Counted from the stretch's first letter, positions 37,577-47,282 are shown. The stretch is DNA of 64,000 nt from CAWIOX01 sp963837775 (GCA_963837775.1 CAWIOX010000029.1:310001-374000); one strand, 5' to 3'. Numbers and translations: made by a program. The notes: generated by a model from the letters alone, not told the origin.

Positions 37577-39178
37577 TCAGTGACTGGTGCCCTCCGAGCG
37601 CGTGATTTTGTTGTACACGTTGTACTTGCCGGACGGCTTGTTCATCTTGATCCGTTTGACGACTTCCAGCGTTTTCGCATCATAGATGACCAGTTCCCCG
37701 TCATTTTCCCAGACACTGACCACCGCATATTTGCCATTGCGGGTGAATTCGGTATGCGCTGCGATCTTGCCCGGACTCGGCTTCAATTGCCTGACGACCT
37801 CCAGCGTTTTTTTATCGACAATCTGGATCACATCGTGATGTTTCGGATCATTGAACACATCGACCCACGCATACGGCGTATCTTCATGACTACGCATGAA
37901 AAAACCCGGCCCCAAGGTCGGGATCTGCTTGACTGTCTGCCATGATTTCATGTCGATCACCGACACCACGCCATCTTTCAGGTTGGGCGTCGCCATCACC
38001 GGCCGGCCCTGATAATTCCAGGAAATGCCGGAACCCAGATGCGGCAAGCCAGGCAGATCGACATCGGCAATCTTGCGCCCGATATTCAGGTTCACCACCT
38101 GACCATGGCCGCCGCGCGAGGAGCCGATCACATGGTCATAGGCAGGGTCGAAAAAGAAATCATCCAGGTAGTCGTCCAGCTTGATGCGCCGCGGCGGAAA
38201 CGGCCCCTTGACGGCCACCCCCTCGGCCATCTTGTAGTCATGCACCAGACCGGCATAGACCGGCGGCGCGTTGTCATCGTAGCCAAGCTCCCACACTTCC
38301 GGAATATCTTTCAGCGCAGCAATGAAGCTCTTGCGCGGCGCCGCATCATACACTGCGGACACGCGTGACGACTTGCCGCTATCGTCCTTGACATCGATCA
38401 CGCGGATCGGCGACAGGTCGCGGGTATCGAGCGCCACCAGCGTATGCGGAAAATAATTGGCGACCATCGCGAAGCGCCCGTCGCTGGACACTGCCAGATT
38501 ACGGGTATTGATGCCGGCACGAATTTCCGCCACCAGCTTCAGGTTCCAGATGTCGTATTTGGCTATCCAGCCGTCACGCGAGGCAAAATAGACATAACGC
38601 CCATCAGGCGAGAATTTTGGACCGCCATGCAGCGCATAGCGGGTTGGAAAACGGGTGATCGGCTCGAACTTGTCGCCATCGAGGATGGTCGCATGATGGT
38701 CGCCAATTTCCACCACCACGAACAGATTGAGCGGATCAGCCTTGAATACCGGCTTGTCCGGCAGGCTTCCCGCTTTCACATACTCAATCCGGGACGCGCG
38801 GATCTCGTCGAGTCCCCATGCCGGCGTCTTTGCCAGCGGCGCATAAATCAAGTCCGTGAGCGCGGCGATCTCCTGCGCCGTCAGGCTGGCGCCAAACGCC
38901 GGCATCTGTGTGGCCTGCCGGCCTTCGGTAATGGTCTTGATCGCATCCGGACGGCGCAAGCGATCAAGATTGCCGGGCAGCAAGGCCGGCCCGGCGCCAC
39001 CCAAACGATCAGCGCCATGACAGGATGCGCAATTGGCCTGATACACCTTGTTCGCATCCACACTCACAGCAGCTGCCGCCTCTGCTGTCACGGGCTGGTC
39101 GGCCGCCCGTGCGCCAGACATAGCGCTTGCCAATGCCATTAACAACGGCAATATTTTGTACGGCTGTGGCACTCTCAT
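37577..39178 (-). CDS. nirN: NirN, dihydro-heme d1 dehydrogenase
   Basis: 533 residues, periplasmic. Signal peptide to about residue 25, a c-type heme domain with C50-ASC-H54, then an eight-bladed d1-type propeller like NirS. NirN carries out the last step of heme d1 synthesis (introduction of the propionate double bond). Its ATG overlaps the nirJ stop. It is the last gene of the nir operon, followed by a strong terminator. Confidence 0.92.
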   Translation of the reverse strand: MRVPQPYKILPLLMALASAMSGARAADQPVTAEAAAAVSVDANKVYQANCASCHGADRLGGAGPALLPGNLDRLRRPDAIKTITEGRQATQMPAFGASLTAQEIAALTDLIYAPLAKTPAWGLDEIRASRIEYVKAGSLPDKPVFKADPLNLFVVVEIGDHHATILDGDKFEPITRFPTRYALHGGPKFSPDGRYVYFASRDGWIAKYDIWNLKLVAEIRAGINTRNLAVSSDGRFAMVANYFPHTLVALDTRDLSPIRVIDVKDDSGKSSRVSAVYDAAPRKSFIAALKDIPEVWELGYDDNAPPVYAGLVHDYKMAEGVAVKGPFPPRRIKLDDYLDDFFFDPAYDHVIGSSRGGHGQVVNLNIGRKIADVDLPGLPHLGSGISWNYQGRPVMATPNLKDGVVSVIDMKSWQTVKQIPTLGPGFFMRSHEDTPYAWVDVFNDPKHHDVIQIVDKKTLEVVRQLKPSPGKIAAHTEFTRNGKYAVVSVWENDGELVIYDAKTLEVVKRIKMNKPSGKYNVYNKITRSEGTSH

Positions 39179-40380
39179 ACGGCAGCCTTCGCCCGTCGCA
39201 CCGGAATGAACGGCGTCATCTGGACCCGTTCACGCTCACCGGTCAGTCCGATTTCCTGATCCGACATATAACAGGCAGGATCTTCCTGCCAGGCGTCGCC
39301 GGTCAATTGCAGTGCGCGCACCCGCGTATTGCCACCGCAAACATCGAAATAGCTGCATTCGCCACAGCGGCCCTTGATCGTGCGCGGCACCGCCTTCAGC
39401 CCTGCCATCAGCGGGTCCGAGGTGTCGCGCCAGATGTCGGAGAACGCCCGCTCGCGTACATTGCCCAGGTTATGGTGCCACCAGAAGGTGTCCGGGTGTA
39501 CATTGCCCAGGTTGTCGATGTTGGCGACGTTGACGCCGGAGGAATTGCCGCCCCATTGCGCCAGCTTGGCGCGCAGCGCCGCCTCCCGCTCCGGAAAATG
39601 GCGCCGCACCCAGTGCAGCAGATACACGCCATCGGCATCGTTATTGCCTGTGACGAATTCCTTTTCGACACCATTTTGAATATTCTTCCAGCAAGTATCG
39701 AACAGCAAATCCATCGCATTGCGGGTTGTTTCCAGGAACGCATCATGGCCGCGATTCTTGTTGCCGCGCCCCGCATAATTCAGATGCGACAGATAGAACT
39801 TGTCGATGCCTTCATCATCGACCAGTTGCAGCAAAGCCGGCAGGTCATGCGCATTATCCTGTGTCAGCGTAAAGCGCACGCCGATCTTGATGCCGGCATC
39901 ACGGCACAACTTGACGCCATGCAGCGACGCATCGAAAGCGCCTTCCTTGCGGCGGAATACATCATGGGTTTCACGGATACCGTCGAGGCTGATGCCGACA
40001 TAATCAAAGCCGATGGCGGCGATACGCTCGATATTCGACTCATCGACCAGCGTACCGTTGGTCGACAGGCCGACATAAAACCCCATTTCCTTGGCGCGCC
40101 GTGAAATGTCATAAATATCGTCACGCAGCAGCGGCTCGCCGCCGGACAAAATCAGTACCGGCACGCCGAAACCGCGCAAATCATCCATCACGCCATAGAC
40201 TTCCGACGTGCTCAACTCACCGGCAAAATCCTTGTCTGCCGAAATCGAATAACAATGTTTGCAGGTCAGGTTGCAGCGCCGGATCAGGTTCCAGATCACC
40301 ACCGGGCCGGGCGGATTGCGTTTAGGGCCGAGTGGCGTGGGGTGCGCGATTTCGCGCATGTATTGGGTAATTCGAAACAT
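39175..40380 (-). CDS. nirJ: NirJ, heme d1 radical-SAM enzyme
   Basis: 401 residues from MFRITQYM. The SAM-cluster cysteines are C36, C40 and C43 (CNLTCKHC). The C-terminal SPASM-like region has cysteines in GRCGECSYFDVCGG and CYMSDQ. It removes two propionates from didecarboxysiroheme to form the d1 keto groups. The stop overlaps the nirN start. Confidence 0.94.
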   Translation of the reverse strand: MFRITQYMREIAHPTPLGPKRNPPGPVVIWNLIRRCNLTCKHCYSISADKDFAGELSTSEVYGVMDDLRGFGVPVLILSGGEPLLRDDIYDISRRAKEMGFYVGLSTNGTLVDESNIERIAAIGFDYVGISLDGIRETHDVFRRKEGAFDASLHGVKLCRDAGIKIGVRFTLTQDNAHDLPALLQLVDDEGIDKFYLSHLNYAGRGNKNRGHDAFLETTRNAMDLLFDTCWKNIQNGVEKEFVTGNNDADGVYLLHWVRRHFPEREAALRAKLAQWGGNSSGVNVANIDNLGNVHPDTFWWHHNLGNVRERAFSDIWRDTSDPLMAGLKAVPRTIKGRCGECSYFDVCGGNTRVRALQLTGDAWQEDPACYMSDQEIGLTGERERVQMTPFIPVRRAKAAV

Positions 40381-40390
40381 GATTTTTCCT

Positions 40391-40933
40391 CTATCCGGCA
40401 ATTTTTTGGCCCGCCAGGCGCAGGCCGGTTTTTTTCAATATGCGGGTGCTGTACAAGATGGTGTGGCTGCGCGCGTGCTCACCCAGCAACGCCGCGATTT
40501 GCGCAACCTTCTCCTCTACTTCGTCGCGGGTCTTGCCGTGCACCATCGCAAACAGGTTATACGGCCACTGCGGCAAACGACGCGGACGGCGGTAACAGTG
40601 ACTGACGAATTCGAAACCGCCGACCGACTCTCCCAGTTGATCCACCAGATCATCCGGCACATCCCACACCGACATGCCATTGGCGCGATAGCCGATCGCA
40701 TAATGATTCGGCACCACTCCCTGACGGCGAATCACGCCGTTTTCCTGCATGCGGCGCATCCGCGCCATCACCAGTTCCGGCGCCAGTTGCAGGCTTTCAG
40801 CGATGGCGTGATAGGGCCGCGTCACCAGCGGCAGGCCGCCTTGGGTCGCCACGATGATGGCGCGGTCGATCGCATCGATAGTCGGTAACTCTATCGACTC
40901 CGGCATTATGATTGCTGTCATTTGGCTGCTCAT
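40391..40933 (-). CDS. nirH: NirH, siroheme decarboxylase subunit
   Basis: 180 residues, Lrp/AsnC fold: helix-turn-helix (APELVMARMRRMQENGVI) then a ligand domain with CYRRPRRLPQWPYNLFAMVHGK. It shares the CYRRPR..WPYNLF motif with NirL, while NirD and NirG share HNYxRxH. These proteins decarboxylate siroheme to 12,18-didecarboxysiroheme. The ATG overlaps the nirG stop. Confidence 0.9.
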   Translation of the reverse strand: MSSQMTAIIMPESIELPTIDAIDRAIIVATQGGLPLVTRPYHAIAESLQLAPELVMARMRRMQENGVIRRQGVVPNHYAIGYRANGMSVWDVPDDLVDQLGESVGGFEFVSHCYRRPRRLPQWPYNLFAMVHGKTRDEVEEKVAQIAALLGEHARSHTILYSTRILKKTGLRLAGQKIAG

Positions 40934-41379
40934 GCGGTTAGTTTCAACTCGACGAAATATTCCCGTGACTTGGGGAAATTGAATACGCTGCAACCGGTTT
41001 CCCGCTCTATCCGCCCGATCACCTCATCGATTTCATCCGGCGTTTCGGTCGCGATGACAAACCACATATTGAGTTCATGATCGCGCGCATAGTTGTGCGC
41101 AACCTGCGGCAGGGCATTCACGCGTTGCGCCACCGATTCATATTCTTCGAGTGGCGCATGCAAGGCAGCCAGGGTAAAGGCGCCACCCATGCGCTCGATC
41201 TGGTACAGCGGCCCGACGCGAGTAAGAACGCCCTGCTCCAACATGCGGACAAGCCGTGCAATCAATGCTTCCTCTTCCAGCCCGAGACGCTGCGCGGCTT
41301 CCAGATAAGGGCGCTCGCACACCGCAAGTCCCCCATGCAAGCCATTGATGATGTCGCGGTCAATCTGGTCCACAGGCAA
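40930..41379 (-). CDS. nirG: NirG, siroheme decarboxylase subunit
   Basis: 149 residues, AsnC-like, with VAHNYARDHELNMWFV and the C-terminal SREYFVELKL. Pairs with NirH by analogy to the two-subunit decarboxylase. It overlaps nirL by 20 bases and nirH by 4. Confidence 0.9.
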   Translation of the reverse strand: MPVDQIDRDIINGLHGGLAVCERPYLEAAQRLGLEEEALIARLVRMLEQGVLTRVGPLYQIERMGGAFTLAALHAPLEEYESVAQRVNALPQVAHNYARDHELNMWFVIATETPDEIDEVIGRIERETGCSVFNFPKSREYFVELKLTA

Positions 41380-41848
41380 ACTCCGGCAAAATTTGGTTAT
41401 TCACATTGGCGACATAACGTGCGCCGCATTGCTTGAAACGGCGGCGGCTGAACAGGATTTCGTGTGGATAAGCATCCAGCCCGCAACTCTGCGCCAGGAT
41501 CGCGATGCGTTGCTCGACCTCATTACGGTCCTTGCCATGGATCATGCAAAAAAGATTGTAAGGCCAGTGCGGCGTTTGGCGCGGCCGGCGGTAACACAAA
41601 CTGACCCGACCAGACTCCGCAATACATCTGCCGACTTGGCTGACCACCTCATCCGGCACATCCCACACCACCATCGCATTGGCAGTAAAGCCCAGTTCGT
41701 GATGCCGTACCACGACGCCAAAACGCTTGATCACCCCAGTCTCGGTCCAGCGTGAAAGTGTGGCAATTGCATCTGTCTCGGGCCAACCGAGCGCCGCAAA
41801 CGGCTGTGAAATCAATGGCAAACCGTTCTGCAAGGCGGCCATCAGCAA
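41360..41848 (-). CDS. nirL: NirL, siroheme decarboxylase subunit
   Basis: 162 residues, AsnC-like, with the CYRRPRQTPHWPYNLFCMIH motif. The start is probably TTG at 41848 (GAGG ribosome site 8 bases upstream) or ATG at 41842. An in-frame stop lies close upstream, so no longer N-terminus exists. Just after nirD. Confidence 0.88.
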   Translation of the reverse strand: MLMAALQNGLPLISQPFAALGWPETDAIATLSRWTETGVIKRFGVVVRHHELGFTANAMVVWDVPDEVVSQVGRCIAESGRVSLCYRRPRQTPHWPYNLFCMIHGKDRNEVEQRIAILAQSCGLDAYPHEILFSRRRFKQCGARYVANVNNQILPEFACGPD

Positions 41849-41858
41849 TCGCTCAGCC

Positions 41859-42416
41859 TCAGCTTAACTCAATCGCGGCAACCTTTGTTGCACTCTGTAC
41901 ACCAGTACGAAAATGCTGCGACGTAGCGGTTGTCAGAGCAAAACCCAAATCTATATGGAACTGCTCCAGCAAAGGCAATGCCAGTACAGGCCCGCTCTCA
42001 CAGGTCACTTCAATATTCTGCAAAATTGCATGCAAATGCTCTACCGACGATGCGGTCACAACGAACCAGAGATTAAAACGGTGCTCGCGTTCGTAGTTGT
42101 GGTTGACCGCGGCCAGCGCACTGACTTGCGCGGCGACCTCTACCAGTCGTTCAGCAGGCACGGCCAGCGCAGCCAGGGCGCTGGCGCCGACCACGTTCGG
42201 CCGGAATACAGCGCCGACCCGGCTGACCAGACCACGCTTGCGCATCGATTGCAAAACTGCAATGACTGTCGCCTCATCCACCAGGAGACGCCTGGCCAGT
42301 TCAGCATAAGGGCGTGCCACCAGAGGAAAATCCCGCTGAAAATCATTCAGCAACTTGAACTCCAACTCACCCAGAACAGCCTGCTGTTTCAGATCCATCT
42401 CGCACATATGTCCCAT
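41859..42416 (-). CDS. nirD: NirD, siroheme decarboxylase subunit
   Basis: 185 residues, AsnC-like, with an N-terminal helix-turn-helix and the HNYEREHRFNLWFVV motif. The ATG at 42416 has AGG five bases upstream; the longer open frame (to 42530) overlaps nirF and is not used. Starts 8 bases after the nirF stop. Confidence 0.9.
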   Translation of the reverse strand: MGHMCEMDLKQQAVLGELEFKLLNDFQRDFPLVARPYAELARRLLVDEATVIAVLQSMRKRGLVSRVGAVFRPNVVGASALAALAVPAERLVEVAAQVSALAAVNHNYEREHRFNLWFVVTASSVEHLHAILQNIEVTCESGPVLALPLLEQFHIDLGFALTTATSQHFRTGVQSATKVAAIELS

Positions 42417-42423
42417 GTCCGCC

Positions 42424-43608
42424 TCAGAATCCGATGCGCGCCGCGCGGTTGGTGAAGAAAATGCCGCTCGGCGACTGCGCTGACAACACGCTGCGCTGCG
42501 CGAAATTCTCGGTGTCGTACACCACAACACGGTTATCGTCGCGAACCGAAACCCAGACCGATTCGCCGCGTGGCGTAAATTCCATGTGCAATACGGTCTT
42601 GCCCGGCGTCAGTTGTTTCATGACACTGCGTTTTTCGACGTCGATCACATCGACGTTGCTATTGTCAGGGAATGCGAAATTGACCCATACCTGACGGCCA
42701 TCCGGCCTTGCAATTACAAAGACCGGCTGGCCGGATACCTTGATGCGAGCAGCTTCACGCCAGGTTTCCATGTCCAGCACCAATACCTCGTGACGGCCAA
42801 TAGCCGGTATGTACGCATATTTCCCTGCCACAGCCCAGCCACGCAGATGCGGCATCTTGAACACCGGCAATTTTTCCTGTCCCTTGCCGTAACCGCTCAA
42901 AATGCGGCGTGTGCCCTGCTCCGGATGCCATAAATCGACCAGCGCCATGCCATCCTCGCCAAAAAGGCCCGCCAGATAATAGCGTCCGTCCGGTGTTACC
43001 AGGCCATCGTAGGGCTCACGACCAATATTCTTGAATTTTTCGATGCGCGGCGCCTGCGGGTCAGAAAAATCCCCAACCCAGATTTCTCCCGCATCAAACA
43101 GACTCCAGACAAAACGGTTACCCGGCGCATCTGCCAAGCCGACTACCTTGGAGCGCATGTCAGCCGTTCCGTAGGTCGATGGCACGTCGGCAATCAGTTC
43201 CAATGTGTCCGCAGAAAACACCTTCACACCGCCCGGCGCATAATTCTGTGCCGCAACCAGTTTGCCATCTTGTGAAATTGCGCCGCCAATACTATTGCCG
43301 GCCTGCATCACGCGACGCTCAATGATGCCGCGCAGCAAGTCAACCTTGCTCAGACCACCGTCGCGCCCAAATACATAGGCGTAGCGGCCATCCCGCGAAT
43401 ACACCAGCGACGCATGGGACAGATCACCCAGACCTTTCACGGTAGAGATGGCTGTAAACTTGCTGGTATCCACGATTTGCACGCTGCCGGTGGCGCGCTC
43501 GATGATGACGCCCAGATCACCGGTACCGCGAATCGCCGGGCCGGCACAACCAGCCAGCATGAACAACGCCGTAGCAAGCAGCGTTGCTTGAAATTTTCTA
43601 ATGCCCAT
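42424..43608 (-). CDS. nirF: NirF, heme d1 biosynthesis lipoprotein
   Basis: 394 residues from MGIRKFQ. The N-terminus is a lipoprotein signal with lipobox LAGC. The rest is a NirS-like propeller without the heme c domain (RDGRYAYVFGRDGG; AGLFGEDGMALVDLW). NirF acts late in d1 synthesis, anchored on the periplasmic face. Its start lies inside the end of nirC (11-base overlap). Confidence 0.92.
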   Translation of the reverse strand: MGIRKFQATLLATALFMLAGCAGPAIRGTGDLGVIIERATGSVQIVDTSKFTAISTVKGLGDLSHASLVYSRDGRYAYVFGRDGGLSKVDLLRGIIERRVMQAGNSIGGAISQDGKLVAAQNYAPGGVKVFSADTLELIADVPSTYGTADMRSKVVGLADAPGNRFVWSLFDAGEIWVGDFSDPQAPRIEKFKNIGREPYDGLVTPDGRYYLAGLFGEDGMALVDLWHPEQGTRRILSGYGKGQEKLPVFKMPHLRGWAVAGKYAYIPAIGRHEVLVLDMETWREAARIKVSGQPVFVIARPDGRQVWVNFAFPDNSNVDVIDVEKRSVMKQLTPGKTVLHMEFTPRGESVWVSVRDDNRVVVYDTENFAQRSVLSAQSPSGIFFTNRAARIGF

Positions 43609-44002
43609 CAGGGAAACCTTTCTGCAAATTGGAGACAATCCATTCAGCCTCGGCTTCGCTCAGGAAGCGCTGCCAGGGCGGCATTGCAGTATCCGGGCGG
43701 CCATGCAGGATGATGGACTTGAGGTAATCGGCAGGTTTATCTTTTAAAGCTTCGGGCAGCAATGCAGGACCGAGACCGCCTTTGAGCGTCAAGCCATGGC
43801 AAGAACCGCAATCCTGGCGCACCAGCGTGACGAGTTCAGTCTGTCGGGCCACACCAATTGCTGCATTGCCTGCAACAGCATGATCGGCAGCAAAAACTGC
43901 TGCAGAGAGGGTCATTCCAAGTGCTGCCATGCCGGCAATGGCATATTTGGCGCATTGTTTTGATACGCACGGTTTTACAGACACTTCCAACCCCTTCAAC
44001 AT
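43598..44002 (-). CDS. nirC: NirC, c-type cytochrome (c55X)
   Basis: 134 residues. Heme motif C65-GSC-H69 after a signal segment around residues 20-39 (ALGMTLSAAVFA). A small electron carrier, thought to donate to NirS or d1-assembly proteins. Followed directly by nirF. Confidence 0.88.
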   Translation of the reverse strand: MLKGLEVSVKPCVSKQCAKYAIAGMAALGMTLSAAVFAADHAVAGNAAIGVARQTELVTLVRQDCGSCHGLTLKGGLGPALLPEALKDKPADYLKSIILHGRPDTAMPPWQRFLSEAEAEWIVSNLQKGFPDGH

Positions 44003-44043
44003 TTATTGCATACAGACACTTACATATTTTATTGTGCCTGAGA

Positions 44044-44071
44044 GACACACAGACCCGAAAGCCTGTGTGTC
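44044..44071 (-). other. hairpin between nirM and nirC
   Basis: Perfect arms GACACACAG / CTGTGTGTC with a 10-base loop, with no T-run. It may slow decay of the upstream nirSM part of the message or attenuate transcription into nirC-N. Confidence 0.45.
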
Positions 44072-44094
44072 AACTCCGATACTTAAGCAGACAC

Positions 44095-44433
44095 TTAGTT
44101 AGAGGCTAAAACCCACTCAGCCAATGTTTTGATATCAGCATCACTCACCCGGGGACCATTCGCCGGCATGGGGACCGGTCCCCATACACCAGTGCTGCCG
44201 CCCTTGATTTTATTGGAAAGCATTGCAACCGCATCCGCACTGCCTTTGTACTTCTTGGAAACGTCCTTGAACGCCGGGCCAAGCACCTTCTTGTCGAGAC
44301 TATGACAAGCCATGCAGCCATTTTTTTGCGCCAGGTCAGCACCGCCTGCTGCGAATGCTGAATTACCACCGATCAACAGCGCAACCAGACCTGCACCTGC
44401 AGCCAAAACCGGAATGAGACGATTTTTCATCAT
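44095..44433 (-). CDS. nirM: cytochrome c551, NirM-like
   Basis: 112 residues. Signal peptide to about residue 28 (SAFA), heme motif C40-MAC-H44, axial methionine in VPMPANGP. The usual direct electron donor to NirS. Starts 9 bases after the nirS stop. Confidence 0.92.
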   Translation of the reverse strand: MMKNRLIPVLAAGAGLVALLIGGNSAFAAGGADLAQKNGCMACHSLDKKVLGPAFKDVSKKYKGSADAVAMLSNKIKGGSTGVWGPVPMPANGPRVSDADIKTLAEWVLASN

Positions 44434-44441
44434 GAACTTTC

Positions 44442-46172
44442 TTAGTAGATGTCGTGTTGTGTATTGTTGATGTTGAATTTGCCTGTTGGGGTAATCAATT
44501 TTGGATCCTTGATCACAGCTTTCAGTTTGCGTGTCTTGTCATCCACTACAACAATCGCTGACTGCTTGTCTTTAGCGCTCCATACCGAGAACCAGACTTC
44601 GTCACCAGCCTTGTTGTATTCAGGCTGTACAACACGCTTGGCGCCGTCGCCCAAGTTTGCCCATTCTGCGATTGGCAGAACGACAAAACCCTTGTCGAGC
44701 GCATTGATGTCATACACAGCAATCGACTGGCTCATCTTGGTATCCGGGTTCAATGGCGTATCGATCCACAGATTTTTCGATTTTGGATGTGTTTTGATGA
44801 ACAAGGAACCGCCGCCTTGCCCTTTTACGGTTGCGACCACTTTCCAGGCCTGCGCCTTATGCTTGACCGGATCGGTACCAATCATCGAGATCGAATCGTC
44901 GCCCAAATGGCTGGTTGCCCAGACTGGACCAAACTTTGGATGCGTGAAGTTGGCGCCGCGTCCTGGGTGAGGTGTTTTGCCGACATCAACAATCGCCGCC
45001 ATCTTGTCTTCCTTGGTGTCAACCACGGCAATCTTGTTCGATGCATTGGCAGCAACCATGAAGTAACGACCCGTTGAATCGAGACCGCCATCGTGCAGGA
45101 ATTTTGCGCCATCAAGCGTAGTCATCTTCAGGTTTTTGATGTCCTTGTAATCGACCAGCATGATCTTGCCTGTTTCCTTGGCGTTGACCACGAATTCTGG
45201 ACGGTAGTGCGACGCAACAATGGAAGCAACCCGCGGTTCTGGATGGTATTCGTTATCAACCGTCATCCCGCGCGTGGATACGACCTTCAGCGGTTTGAGC
45301 GTATCGCCTTCCATGATCACGAACTGCGGCGGCCAGTAATCGCCGGCAATCGCGTATTTATCCTCAAAGCCCTTGAACTTCGAAGTCTCGATCGAACGCG
45401 CTTCAAGACCAACTTTCATTTCTGCGACGCTGTCTGGTTTTTCCATCCACAAGTCGATCAGATTGATACGCGCATCACGACCGATCACGAACAGATAGCG
45501 ACCCGATGCGGAAGTGCGGGAAATATGCACTGCATAGCCAGTCTTGACAATGTTGATGATTTTTTTGGTATCGCCGTCAATCAGCGCCACTTCGCCTGCA
45601 TCGCGCAAAGTCGTCGAGAAGATATTGCTGATATTGAAGTTATTCATCTTCTTGGTCGGACGTTTTGCTACCGGAATAATTTCCTTCCAGGTTGCCTCCA
45701 TGTCCTTCAAGCTGAATTCTGGCGGCACAGGTGGTTCCTGTTGAATGTAACGCGCCATCAAATCAACTTCTTTATCAGTAAGATCGCCTGAAGTGCCCCA
45801 GTTAGGCATACCCGCCGGCGAACCATAGTTGATGAATACCTTCAGGTAATCAGTCCCTTTGTCGAGCGTGATATCCGGAGTCAAGGGCTTTCCTGTTGCA
45901 CCTTTGCGCAACACGCCGTGGCAACCAGCGCAACGCTGGAAATAAATCTGTTTGCCCATCTCGAACTCGGCCTTGGTCATCGGCGGCGCTTTAGGGTTGA
46001 TGTTTTGATGCATCTCCTGATTGGCAAGTGGCGAACCGCCAGCCTGATATTTCAGCTCCGCATTGGCGTGCGGCTTAGCGTCTTCAGCAAAGGCAACACC
46101 AAGTGCCAATGGCAGCGCTGCAAGCAAGGCAGCAATAGGACGGATTAAAGGTTTTCTTAGCACCATTGTCAT
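44442..46172 (-). CDS. nirS: cytochrome cd1 nitrite reductase NirS
   Basis: 576 residues, periplasmic homodimer that reduces nitrite to NO. Signal peptide 1-29; heme c motif C81-AGC-H85; then an eight-bladed propeller binding heme d1. Active-site histidines are likely in VASHYRPEF and the FLHDGGLD segment. AAGGGA precedes the ATG at 46172; the longer frame to 46244 has no ribosome site. First gene of the nir operon. Confidence 0.97.
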   Translation of the reverse strand: MTMVLRKPLIRPIAALLAALPLALGVAFAEDAKPHANAELKYQAGGSPLANQEMHQNINPKAPPMTKAEFEMGKQIYFQRCAGCHGVLRKGATGKPLTPDITLDKGTDYLKVFINYGSPAGMPNWGTSGDLTDKEVDLMARYIQQEPPVPPEFSLKDMEATWKEIIPVAKRPTKKMNNFNISNIFSTTLRDAGEVALIDGDTKKIINIVKTGYAVHISRTSASGRYLFVIGRDARINLIDLWMEKPDSVAEMKVGLEARSIETSKFKGFEDKYAIAGDYWPPQFVIMEGDTLKPLKVVSTRGMTVDNEYHPEPRVASIVASHYRPEFVVNAKETGKIMLVDYKDIKNLKMTTLDGAKFLHDGGLDSTGRYFMVAANASNKIAVVDTKEDKMAAIVDVGKTPHPGRGANFTHPKFGPVWATSHLGDDSISMIGTDPVKHKAQAWKVVATVKGQGGGSLFIKTHPKSKNLWIDTPLNPDTKMSQSIAVYDINALDKGFVVLPIAEWANLGDGAKRVVQPEYNKAGDEVWFSVWSAKDKQSAIVVVDDKTRKLKAVIKDPKLITPTGKFNINNTQHDIY

Positions 46173-46452
46173 TTTTATTTCCCTTCTTGTTGAAAAATCA
46201 ATTCTATGACTCGGATTTGCATTGAAAAAATAACACAAATACAAGCTTTTGAACGGGATTTACAGTTTTAATCGGTAATCGACAGTCTGGTTAAGACTGC
46301 CTTTTCGATCATTGTTAGAGTGCAATAGGCAATCCGATAACTCCTTAATACGTATCAATTTAATTCAGCGTGCTTAGCGTTAAATTGTTCACGAGCAAGC
46401 AAATAGTGATTCCAAAGCGGAATGACGCGTAAAAAATACAAAGGGGAAATCC
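46173..46452. promoter_or_regulatory. divergent nirS/nirE control region
   Basis: 280 A/T-rich bases expected to carry both anaerobic promoters. Partial FNR/Dnr-type boxes (TTGAT-N4-ATCAA family) are visible: TTGTTCACGAGCAA at 46385-46398 has one mismatch per arm; TTGAACGGGATTTA near 46253 is weaker. Confidence 0.4.
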
Positions 46453-47280
46453 TTGAGCAATTTAGTTTCAAATAAGCAACAATCCAATATCGTTCAGGAT
46501 AAACCTCCGACAGGCATCGTATATCTGGTCGGTGCGGGTCCAGGCGACCCAGACTTATTGACACTGAAAGCAGCCAGATTACTGAAACAAGCCGACGTAG
46601 TGGTCTATGACAATCTGGTCAGTGATGGCGTTATCAGCCTGATTCACGACGGCGCTGAGAAAATCTATGTCGGCAAGGAAATGAATCGGCATACCTTGCC
46701 GCAAACCGAGATCAATCAGTTGCTGGTCACACTGGCCAAGGAAGGCAAGAAAGTAATTCGCCTGAAGGGTGGCGATCCCTTTATTTTCGGGCGCGGCGGA
46801 GAAGAGTTGGAAGTGCTGGCGGATCACGGCGTGGCTTTTGAAGTAGTCCCCGGCATCACTGCCGCCAGCGGCATTTCCTGCTATGCAGGCATCCCGCTCA
46901 CCCACCGAGACTATGCACAGTCGTGCCTATTTACGACCGGCCACCTGAAAGACGGCTCACTCGACCTGGATTGGCAGTCTCTCGCAAGACAGAATCAGAC
47001 CGTCGTGATTTATATGGGATTGGGTGCATTGAGCGAGATTGCGAAGCAACTGATCAAGCACGGCATGCCTGCCAGCATGCCTGCTGCCATCATTGAAAAA
47101 GGCACCAGCAGCCAGCAAAAGGTCATCGCCGGCACGCTGGAAACGCTGCCAGATCTGGTGCGCGCGCTGAATCTGAAATCACCCTCCCTGATCATCGTCG
47201 GCCAGGTCGTTGCATTAAACAAACGGCTGCAATGGTTTACGGGGATGCATGTAGCTCAAGCGATACAGGAAATTGCCTGA
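46453..47280 (+). CDS. nirE: uroporphyrinogen-III C-methyltransferase NirE
   Basis: 275-residue SUMT making precorrin-2, the entry to siroheme and heme d1. Motifs: YLVGAGPGDPDLLTLKA (about 25-41), RLKGGDPFIFGRGGEE, VVPGITAASGISCYAGIPLTHR split over two conserved blocks, and the KGTSSQQK region. The start is TTG at 46453, supported by AAGGGGA five bases before it. Divergent from nirS, which suggests assignment as nirE rather than cobA. Confidence 0.92.
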   Translation: MSNLVSNKQQSNIVQDKPPTGIVYLVGAGPGDPDLLTLKAARLLKQADVVVYDNLVSDGVISLIHDGAEKIYVGKEMNRHTLPQTEINQLLVTLAKEGKKVIRLKGGDPFIFGRGGEELEVLADHGVAFEVVPGITAASGISCYAGIPLTHRDYAQSCLFTTGHLKDGSLDLDWQSLARQNQTVVIYMGLGALSEIAKQLIKHGMPASMPAAIIEKGTSSQQKVIAGTLETLPDLVRALNLKSPSLIIVGQVVALNKRLQWFTGMHVAQAIQEIA

Positions 47281-47282
47281 AA

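Noticed and set aside
46173..46452. Perfect FNR/Dnr box in the nirS-nirE region
   Set aside because: Only partial matches to TTGAT-N4-ATCAA exist; kept as a low-confidence control region, not as defined sites.
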